A program made the position numbers and the translations under genes. Of a stretch of 62,313 nucleotides of DNA, positions 1 through 8,900 are shown in pieces. The notes under the pieces are model-generated. The model did not search any database. It saw nothing but the letters and a program-made list of their open reading frames with translations, and was not told where the DNA came from. The stretch lies in NCBI GenBank assembly GCA_937930235.1, contig CALGLJ010000084.1:1-62313 (forward strand), written 5' to 3'. Source of the DNA: an uncultured Verrucomicrobiales bacterium (lineage in GTDB: Bacteria > Verrucomicrobiota > Verrucomicrobiia > Verrucomicrobiales > Akkermansiaceae). Numbering within the stretch: position 1 is the first letter of the stretch; each line of letters opens with the position of its first letter.

Positions 1-3
1 CCC

Positions 4-501
4 TTATCTTCCCTTGTGAAAGCGGGCAACTTCTCGCTGCGCTTCGCGTAACTCCGTCTTCTTTTTAAGATCATGGCGTTGGTCGCTGTGGCTCTTCCCT
101 TTCCCTAATCCGATCTGAATTTTGACTCTCCGACCTTTAAAATAGATTTTGAGACAGACGACGGTGAATCCTTGCTGCTGGGTTGCTTCCTGAATTTTTA
201 AAATCTCTTTCCGATGAAGGAGGATTTTACGCGGACGCTTAGCAGTATGTTGAAAAAATTCACCTGCAGTCTGCCAAGGCTGGATATCACAGCCGTAAAG
301 CCAGGCCTCATTTCGCTCAATACGAACGAAAGCATCACCAATATTTACTTTCCCTTCGCGAATCGATTTCACCTCGGTCCCGACCAGGACGACCCCCGCC
401 TCAAAGGTGTCAGAAATTTGATAATCTCGTCGGGCTTTTTTATTGGTCGCTACATCTCCGGTAGCTGGCGTTTTCTTAGTCTTGGACTTTTTCTGAGCCA
501 T
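4..501 (-). CDS. smpB: SsrA-binding protein SmpB
   Basis: SmpB binds tmRNA and brings it to stalled ribosomes for trans-translation. The 165-residue product has the family pattern: a basic N-terminal tail, a core with FEAGVVLVGTEVKSIREGKV and the IGDAFVRI segment, and a basic C-terminal tail ending RHDLKKKTELREAQREV, which inserts into the decoding path. The ATG at 501 gives MAQKKSK, a normal SmpB start; a TTG nine bases further out is possible because a GGAGG lies upstream, but at long spacing. It follows rpoZ with a 16-nt gap, so the two are probably cotranscribed. The gene looks intact; its TAA stop is at 4-6, at the window edge. Confidence 0.97.
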   Translation of the reverse strand: MAQKKSKTKKTPATGDVATNKKARRDYQISDTFEAGVVLVGTEVKSIREGKVNIGDAFVRIERNEAWLYGCDIQPWQTAGEFFQHTAKRPRKILLHRKEILKIQEATQQQGFTVVCLKIYFKGRRVKIQIGLGKGKSHSDQRHDLKKKTELREAQREVARFHKGR

Positions 502-517
502 AGCAGGCAAGCGACGC

Positions 518-790
518 TTATGCCTCCTGCTCCTTTAGCTTAATCTTGCCCTCAATGATTTCCATGAGAGCAATATCAGCAAACCCAGTGCTGGGCAGAG
601 CATCTACAAGTGGGGCGCGGCCGGTGTTTAGCTGAGCCACACGCTTGGAGACCAAATTAATGAGAACGAGAGGATCGCTGACGATTTCGGCAGCCTGTTC
701 GACAAGAGAATTTTTCATAGGAATCGAGCTGGAACGAGCGGGTGGAGAAGACGCCTCAAAAGGCACAATATTATCAGCATCCATCATCAC
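518..790 (-). CDS. rpoZ: RNA polymerase omega subunit
   Basis: This 90-residue protein carries the omega-subunit signature: DPLVLINLVSKRVAQLNTGRAPLV followed by ADIALMEIIEGKI near the C terminus. Omega helps fold and hold the beta-prime subunit of RNA polymerase. The first 24 residues are not part of the conserved domain. An internal ATG at 718 (MKNSLVEQ) would give a shorter protein and the start is not settled, because neither site has a clear ribosome binding site. It lies directly upstream of smpB. Confidence 0.9.
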   Translation of the reverse strand: MMMDADNIVPFEASSPPARSSSIPMKNSLVEQAAEIVSDPLVLINLVSKRVAQLNTGRAPLVDALPSTGFADIALMEIIEGKIKLKEQEA

Positions 791-802
791 TCAAAAATCA
801 AT

Positions 803-826
803 CGCAGGACTCATTATGAGCCTGCG
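803..826 (-). terminator. Hairpin upstream of rpoZ, possible terminator
   Basis: CGCAGG at 803-808 pairs with CCTGCG at 821-826, with a further CTC/GAG helix inside after one bulged base. On the minus strand it is followed by a short T-rich run. It could end transcription of the secreted-protein gene at 1016-2062 or form a leader hairpin for rpoZ. The rest of 791-1015 shows nothing I can name. Confidence 0.3.
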
Positions 827-1015
827 AGAAGTGGAGAAAGCAATATCTCATACAAATAGCAAGACCAAAAAGAAGAGGATACGGAAAAAGTGGTATTCTC
901 TTCTGATCAGTCTCACTCTTCACACAAAACACCGTGCTGGATGACCTGATAAAAATTCCTCATGAAGAGCATGACTTTAGAGCTGAATTTCAGAGAAATC
1001 GAGATCAGAAGCCTC

Positions 1016-2062
1016 TTACTCATTCGGTTGAATTCTCAGCCGGAAAAAGCGAGCGTCTTCGGGGTCATCTTCCACCGATACTCCACTACGGACAGTCAGT
1101 AATGAGTTTGTATCTGCGACGATCGTTCCGGTAGTGGTCAGATCCCTCCAAGCCCCTATCTGGAGGGTTGTCGATTCCTCAACCACCCAAGAAACATCAG
1201 CTAGAGCCGATCTCATAATGGAACCTTCAAAGAAAGTTTGACCTGAAACCGCCACCTGTTGCAGTTGAAAAGTAGGAGGAGTCACACCAGCAGGCTGTGC
1301 TTCCAGAGGATCAAAACCTGCGAGAAATTCATCATAATTCGTCACCCCATCACCATCGCGATCTTCATTGGGAGCACTCACTCCCCCATCAGCGTCGTCT
1401 AAGTCATCTATCGGAAAAATCGCTAAAACCCACTCATCATAATCGATCCGTGGAGTCGAGAGCCCAGGTGATACTGCTGCCGTGGTCATAAGTGGGTCAT
1501 CAATCACTGAGCTATTGGTCACCGTGCCGATGACCGTAGTCAGTTCGTCATTATCATTTACCGAGAACACTCCTACGTCTCCGCCCGTACTCCCTGATGC
1601 GAGAGGCCACACCCAATCTGGCCGGTTAATGAGAATCCACTCATCTGACAGTCCTGTCACGGGGTCAATATTGAATCCCCAGATATAAGGGGGGGTCTCT
1701 TCATCAAATGGGGCAAGGTTATTTTCTAATTCACGCCTCGCAATAAATCGGTTGTCAGGGCGTTGAGGTGGCCCTGTCACCGTTCTTGTCGAGTAACGAG
1801 TGACTCCTAGTGCCACAAAATTTTCAGCCCAGTCTTCCAGGTTGTCGCTAGATGGTTCAAATCCATTTTCAAAACTCCCACAAGCGAAGTAAAACGTATT
1901 ATCCATATCACTCCCATCACTTTGAAGATTCGTGACTGCGATCAGTTCGAGCGGACTGATTTGAAGGCTCGCGCCAGGGCTATCCCAGCTAATGGGAATA
2001 GCATGAACACTGGGAGAGAGGAAAAGACATTTTAGAAATAACAAACTAGAAAATTTTTTCAT
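1016..2062 (-). CDS. Secreted protein with calcium-loop-like motif and FFRL tail
   Basis: This 348-residue protein starts with a Sec-type signal peptide (MKKFSSLLFLKCLFLSPSVHA). Residues about 25-215 form a domain with a GFEPSSDN segment and a YIWGF....GLSDEWILI segment that recurs in the PEP-CTERM protein next door (2201-2920), so the two are probably paralogous there. Residues 233-252 hold an aspartate-rich loop, EDRDGDGVTNYDEFLAGFDP, of the thrombospondin type 3/EF-hand-like kind. The last 90 residues are beta-rich and end ARFFRLRIQPNE, a tail style shared with the proteins at 20395 and 37765. Function is unknown; it is probably exported to the periplasm or surface. Confidence 0.8.
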   Translation of the reverse strand: MKKFSSLLFLKCLFLSPSVHAIPISWDSPGASLQISPLELIAVTNLQSDGSDMDNTFYFACGSFENGFEPSSDNLEDWAENFVALGVTRYSTRTVTGPPQRPDNRFIARRELENNLAPFDEETPPYIWGFNIDPVTGLSDEWILINRPDWVWPLASGSTGGDVGVFSVNDNDELTTVIGTVTNSSVIDDPLMTTAAVSPGLSTPRIDYDEWVLAIFPIDDLDDADGGVSAPNEDRDGDGVTNYDEFLAGFDPLEAQPAGVTPPTFQLQQVAVSGQTFFEGSIMRSALADVSWVVEESTTLQIGAWRDLTTTGTIVADTNSLLTVRSGVSVEDDPEDARFFRLRIQPNE

Positions 2063-2128
2063 AAATTAAAGAGGGCTAAGAACAATTAATAACAAAGGGA
2101 AATGCTAAACGCAAAGATCCGAGGGATA

Positions 2129-2170
2129 TAAAAAAAAGATTCCTCAGACTTGATCGTCTGAGGAATCTTT
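2129..2170 (-). terminator. Rho-independent terminator after the PEP-CTERM gene
   Basis: A perfect 15-bp inverted repeat (2135-2149 with 2156-2170, six-base loop) is followed on the minus strand by a T-run (A-run at about 2129-2137 on the plus strand). It lies 30 bp after the stop of the PEP-CTERM gene, so it ends that transcript and probably the one from the giant gene upstream. Confidence 0.9.
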
Positions 2171-2200
2171 GAACGAGAATAAGATCACTGTTATTCTGCC

Positions 2201-2920
2201 TTAGCTGCGTCTTCGACGACGAGCAAAGAAGAGAACTCCCATCAGGGATAACAGAGCGGAACTCGGTTCAGGGATTGTCTGGAAAATAATCCTATTAAGG
2301 TTGCCACCGCCGTCATCCACACCTCCAATAATCGGAGTCGAGTCAGCAGCAATCCAGTTAATCGCATTCGTATCGTGGCTGGTATTATCTGAACCATCGA
2401 ATGAGATCCAGTTATCAGAAGCCGCTACGTTGGTGCCATCCGTCTCAGTTGACAGGAACCAATCAGGAGTAACCCCAGAAGTTGGATCGAATGTGTCTTC
2501 ACCGTTACGGAAGCCCCAAAGATAGACTTGAGTGGCTGCGAAAACATTTGGCACATCGATTTCACCAGTTTGATTACCGAAGGTGACGGTATCACTCGTG
2601 AAGTCACCAGCAGTTCCGCTAACCATTCCGACTTCATTAGGGAATGGCATCCAGAAGCTATCCCATTGAGCCGCATTGGCAAAGGAGGGAACAAAGCTCA
2701 TTCCAGTCGCAGGATCGACACCGAAGATTCCTAGTTCAAAGGTGATCGTGTCAGTTGCGCTTGGAGTGATAGTCATTCCGGAGCCATCTACGTAATCGGC
2801 AGCGAAGGAAACCCCCCAGCCGACATCAACGCCGGTTTGACCATTTGCAGCTCCTACCATTAAGGAACACAGGCTTAAACATCTTAATTTCTTCATTTGA
2901 TTGTGATTTTTATAATTCAT
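2201..2920 (-). CDS. PEP-CTERM sorting-domain secreted protein
   Basis: The protein has an N-terminal signal peptide and a C-terminal tripartite sorting signal: IPEPSSALLS, a short hydrophobic stretch (LLSLMGVLFF) and a basic end (ARRRRRS). In PEP-CTERM systems an exosortase recognises this signal and releases the protein to the surface or exopolysaccharide; no exosortase gene is in this window. The core (a GMSFVPSFANAAQWDSF region, YLWGF, TPDWFLSTETDGTN) resembles the first domain of the protein at 1016-2062. The ATG at 2920 or the one at 2896 (MKKLRCLSLCSLM) may be the start; the second gives a cleaner signal peptide. It lies 21 bp after the giant gene, probably in one operon. Confidence 0.85.
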   Translation of the reverse strand: MNYKNHNQMKKLRCLSLCSLMVGAANGQTGVDVGWGVSFAADYVDGSGMTITPSATDTITFELGIFGVDPATGMSFVPSFANAAQWDSFWMPFPNEVGMVSGTAGDFTSDTVTFGNQTGEIDVPNVFAATQVYLWGFRNGEDTFDPTSGVTPDWFLSTETDGTNVAASDNWISFDGSDNTSHDTNAINWIAADSTPIIGGVDDGGGNLNRIIFQTIPEPSSALLSLMGVLFFARRRRRS

Positions 2921-2941
2921 TTTGCCGAGAAAGCAACCACA

Positions 2942-5900
2942 TTAAGGTGCAATCTGTGATGGAATTTTGAAGTCAGGATTTCCGTCATCTCCAGCGGTCG
3001 CGTCGAAGATTGTGATCACTGCCGCTCTGTCATTCTCAAACAGGGCATCGTCAGTTCGGTTATCCAATCCACTACCAGCAGCATTCCATTGATTCAAATT
3101 CCCTGCAACGAGCAGGAAGGAAGTATCAAAACCAAAGACCTCAGTGAATTCACCGTTCGCATCAGCATCAATCGCATCACCGAGCCAATTCTGAATCTGA
3201 TCAGAACGGTTAGGAGAGAAGCTTCCACTAAATCCATTGGTCGTAAGAATGTTTCTTGAACGTGGACTTTGATCAACGGGGTAAATCGCACCAATCAGGT
3301 TATCACCTTCTTGGAGAGGCACATTGACTGCATTGGTGCGAACTTCTCCGTATTGGATGAGCTCGAACGAATTCAAATTAGTCGCTCCACGGTTGTGAGT
3401 GTAGAGACCTTCAAATGGTGGGACCACCCGATCATTGAAGTTTTCTGCACCTACCCCGCGCCACTCAAGCACAAGCTGACCTCCTGATATTCCTACCACA
3501 TTCAGAGCAAGACTCTCAATCTGGCTTGTAGTAGCAGAACGATCTAACAAGAGGATCTGTGAGCTATCGTCAACACCCAGTCCAGGGTTGAATGGATCAA
3601 GAGGAACCACATCTGAGAGGAGGGAATGCTCGCGGATCACAACAAGTGCTCCATCAAAGCTCGCATCTAGTGCTCCAAGATGAGTGCTGTTGATCGGACC
3701 TGCAAAGAGGTCACTATCATTAGCGATGCGTGCCGTAGATCCTGAGACAGACTCAATATCTAGGAACTCACCTTCTGCTGCACTATTGGGGTCAATGACC
3801 TCAATGTAGTAGCGTGGGTTACCAAAGCTCGTGACGAGTGAATCCACAATGACAGTTTCCAGTGAGTCACCATTCAGTGAGTCGGCAAAGTCAATCGTGA
3901 AACCATCACCTCCATCTGGGAGTGAGATCGTCCCGGTGAAGAGACATGGCTTACCGAAAGGCTCAGAACCAGTTTCACAAATTGGGTCAACCACACGGCG
4001 ATTGAATCCTTGCACGTCAGATACATCAGACACTGCAGGAGTGACTCCAGTCAGAGCGATCGAGAGGCGAAGAATCGCATCTGTGTCCGATCCACTCAGA
4101 CCAAGCACATCTTCCAAGTCTGATATAGTCACCTTGGTCGATCCGGCAGGGCCGTCTGAAGTTGACACACTTGCAGCAGGAACGGTCACATCGACCCAGA
4201 ATGGATCTGCTACTGTTCCCGCAGCATCTGGATTGTAGGTCTGAAGGACGTAGTTGAGATCACTTGCTCCTCCAGGAGTGAAGTAACAAGCGTTCACAGT
4301 TGATTCCTCATCTCCAATGCCATTAGCACCTTCGACTCTCTCGATTTGGAAGCCTCCATTTCCAGGAGTTCCGTCCGAGAACACTTTGAGACCAGAGGTG
4401 GACTTGAAGCAAAGGGCATACTCGATCAGATTAGAAAAGGCATCATTATCTGGGTTACCGAGTGGACCAGCTCCAGGCTGACCTGCTGCTGGGAATGATG
4501 CTCCCTGAGAAGCCACCCATGCGTCAAAGTTGTTCGCCTTCACCAATGGAATGTTCACTCCAATGATCGCAGGATCGCCATCTTGTAAGAGGAACTTGGT
4601 GAATGATGGGTTCGCGGCCGTGCTACCAGCAGGACCAGAAACTGATCCAGTGTTCGCATCCAAGAATCCATCATTGTCATTATCGAGCTGGCCGATTGCC
4701 ACTTCACCATTCACGGGAATAATTCCGCTGGTGTTCGCAACAAAAGGAGTGTCGTCAGAAGTGTTAGGGAATTCGGTGCCTCCATTGCCTTCGAAGTCGA
4801 ATGCAGGATCCAGAACATAACCTGAAGGCAGAGTATAAGTGACACAGAACTCACCTTCCATCCCAACGGCAGACCAAGAGAAACATCCATCGGATCCATC
4901 GACAGCAACCAGAATATTTGGGCTGTCAACAACTCCCCCAGGTCCATCAGACACGGGGCCGTTTGCGATTGGATTTCCAGAAGCATCTGCGGTCAATTGC
5001 ACGCTGATTCCACCTCCGGGGATCACCTCACCGGTTCCAGAGACATAGAAGCAACCTTGTGGATCTGCCACGAAGTCGCGGAATCCAAAGTCAACTGTCA
5101 GATCAATATTGCCATCAGAAGCATCATCTGAGCTTCCTGAGACACCACTTTCGTCAGAACCAGATGGCTCGTTAAGAGCAGGCCCTAGGACAATCTTATC
5201 GGAGAACACCCCGTTGGTTTCAGGATCAGCACTGACTTTACCGTTTTGACCGGCATCATCATCAGTTCCTGTGTCACCATCATTGATCACACTCGCATTG
5301 AGTGGACCGGCAGGGATGCGTAGAATTCCATTTCCACCTTGAGCAGTGGTCGCGAAGTTTTCTGCATCCACTTGCACTACGTAGCAACCAGCAGGGAGTT
5401 CACTGAATAAGTAGCTTCCGACCTGCCCATTGAGCGTAGAAGTCGTCTGCATATCCAGTGGAGTATTCAAGTCAGCAGCGTCGAAAAGTGTTAACTCCAC
5501 GCCATTGACTCCAGTATCTCCAGCGTCGAAGAATCCGTTATCGTTGTTATCGAGGAAGACGAGATTTCCGAGTCCGAAACGTGGTTGGAAACCAAAGTCA
5601 ACGGTCAAGTCATCAGTGCTACCCGGTAAGAAAATCGGATCTGAAACAGACGGCTGGCCAGCTGTTGGTTGATTTCCGCTATTCTGATTATCACCTCCTG
5701 GGGCCGCACTTGAAGCAAGTGGAGCACTGGCAGGTGGGGTGACCCGCACAACGTATGTCTGACCACCGTCAAGACCTGTAAAGAGGTATTCTCCGGTAAC
5801 AGAATCTGTCGTTGTGGTGTTCACAACATTATTGTTGGAATCGAGTAACTCGACAGTCACTCCGCCGATTGGAGAATCTCCCTCATTCGGCTCGAAGTTT

Positions 5901-8900
5901 CCGTCACCATCTGTATCGAAGAATACGAGGTTACCGAGTGAGGACAGAGCGGAGAAGGTGAGAAGGTAATCTTCCACTTCACCATCGTTGACAGATCCAC
6001 CTGGCAGGCTCGCTGTCAGGGCAGGGTCTGAGGACACTCGGAAACGAGCATAGGTGTTATCGCCAGCTCCTCCTAAGAGGCTCTGAATTTCAGCACCAGT
6101 CCACATGATCATATTCTCAGTCACTCCATCAGCAACAACTGCACTTCCAGAAAGCACCTGTGCTTCAGCGGGCTCGAATGTTTGATCACGATCAAAGTCA
6201 ATCCATGCTACGATCGACAATGCGGCGGAAGCCGAAGGTGCACTCAAGGTGAGATCATTGATGCAGAAGCCATCGAAGAGTCCCCCTCCTTGACCATCAA
6301 GGTTCGAAGTAAAGACCAGTGCAAGCTCACCATCATCTAAGAGAGAGAGAGGAACTGGAGCGGTGAATTGAGTGCTGTAATCCAGAGGATCATTCGCATC
6401 AGGATTGGAACCACTAATTGTTCCTAGCAAGACGGAATTCCCAGGATTTCCCACTTCCTCAACTCGGATCGCCACTTGGTCATCAGGCTCAAGAGCCTCG
6501 CGACGATAGCTAAAGGTTAAGGTTCCGTTTCCGGAAGCAGAAGAGAAATCGAAATTACGACTGATTGATGTTGGTCCCTGAATACAGAGAGCATACTCAT
6601 TATCAGCCCCAAGTGATGAACCTTCAACAGTCACTTGATTGCCTGGAGTATTGACCAGCACATCGCCTGAAGAAGGATTTCCATCATCTCCAGTTTCAGT
6701 CCACGGTCCAGTCCAGCCAGATCCAAGACCATAGCTGACATTAGCGCCACTAGGAACATCAAAGGCATCAGTAGCGGTTAAGGTATTCACAGGTAGAGTT
6801 GCCGCTGAAACCGATGTTGCGAGAGCGAGATCATTGATGCAAAAGCCATCAAAGGTCTGACCATCAGCTTGCCCATCGAGATTGACAGATTCAATAACGA
6901 GAGCCAGTTCGCCATCCTGAAGGATTGAAAGAGGCACAGTCGCGGTGAATTGCGTGCTGTAATCCAGAGGATCATTCGCGTCAGGACTTTCCCCAACTAA
7001 GGTGCCGAGTTCAACGAAGTTTCCAGCATTCCCTACTTGCTCTACCAGAATTCGCACAGTGTCACCTATCTCAAGCCCTTCACGGCGATAGCTGAATGTC
7101 AACGTGGCGTCTGTAGAAGATGCAGAGAAGTCGAAAGTTCTGCGAGCTGATGTCGGTCCAGTGACGCACAATGCAAACTCATTATCGGCTCCGAGTGATG
7201 ACCCATCAAGAGTCACCTGGTTGCCGGGAGTATTCACTCTGACATCACCAGTGGCAGGATCATTGTCATCTCCAGTTTCAGTCCATGGTCCAGTCCAACC
7301 AGATCCGAGGGAGTAGTTAACAGGAGTGCCATTTGGCACATCGAAGTTGTCCATTGCAGACAGGTTACTGGTCAAGGTATCCTGAGTCACTACGGCCTTT
7401 GCGACAAAATCTTGTGGCACAGGTGAGGACAGGACAATCGAAGTTCCGTTCGGGAAAGTGATTCCATCTTCGTCATCCGCACTTCCAGCCGGAGAGCTAT
7501 CATCTCCATCCGCACCAGTGGATGGGATTTCGCTATTCTCAGCATCAACAACCGATCCAAAACGGAGCGGGCTAGAGATAACGTGTGATGGTGCGTTCCC
7601 ATCATTCAGTGCAGCCGGAGCATCACTGAAATCGCTCCCTGGAGCAGGAAGAACAAAGCCAGCATCAATCGTTGGATTCGTCTCACCATTTCCAAGTGTA
7701 ATCACTCCAGTTGTTCCGGTCGTTCCACCAGCTGGGAAGTCACTATCCCGAGCATCGTCTGAACCAGCATTCTGGGTTGTCAGAGTAAAGTTCGCGTTGG
7801 ACGGAGCAGTGACTTGCACTGTGTATGATCCGGGAACCAATCCACCGACAAACCATGTGCCGTCAGAACCAGTTGTCGCTGTTCCGACAGAATTATTTGA
7901 GGAATCGAATACTTCAAAGATGACTCCTTCAACCCCAGGTTCATCTGGATCTTGAATTCCATCACCATCTGCATCGAAGAAAGCTAAGTCACCGATTGCT
8001 GCGCCACCCAACTGGGTGAAGCCGAAGTCCACCGTGAGATCATCATTTGAACCCAAGGCGATTGGCTCCGAAATCGAAGGCTGACCTGGTGAAGTTTGCT
8101 CACCGCTGTTCTGGTTATTTGCTCCACTTCTAGGAGTTGATGCAACTGGGAAAGAACCATTTGGAGTCACTCTCACGAAGTAAGTCGTGTTGGGAGTTAA
8201 GCCTTCAAAGAGGTAACGTCCATCTTGACCAGCTTCAGTAGCTGTCGTGTCTGTTGCTAATACAGTAGTTCCATCTGCTGCAAGCAACTCGACGGTGAGA
8301 CCGTTAATTCCATCATCCGATCCATTGAGAATCCCGTCATCATTCTGATCGAAGAACACAAGATTACCAAGTGAAACACCTGGGGTGAATGCCGCATCCT
8401 GATCATCAATGTCATCGCCAGAGCTAATTGTGAAAGCAGGACCGACGCTCATCGTCGGCATGGATGCGATGGGTGATGCTGGATTATCCGCACCACTGAC
8501 CGCGGCCACTAAGTTTGAACCCGCAGGTTGAGTAAATTTTACTACGAAGTCTGTTAGCGCAGGAGTCACATCATCAAACTGGTAAAAACCGGTAGCATCC
8601 GTCGTTGTGTCATCAAGCGGATTTGTAAAACCAGTGTCTGCGGCGTTGAAGAGTTCCACAATCACATTTGGAATGCCATTTTCACCAGCATCGCGATCAC
8701 CGTCGTTATTTGAATCTAAGAAAACAAAATCACCAACGGTCGCATTCGTGTAGAGACCGAAATCGATCGTATTATCTGTTTCTCCTGGATTGAGAGCAAT
8801 CACGGGAGAGAAGATAGGATCACCAGGGCCGGCCTGAATCCCATTGTCATCATCATTCTGCTGATTATCGAGAAGATCTGTATTTGTAGAAGAATTCGGA

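Noticed and set aside
7458-7955. 165-codon plus-strand frame inside the giant gene, and similar antisense frames
   Set aside because: They mirror the biased codon use of the repeat-rich gene on the other strand and contain no domain.
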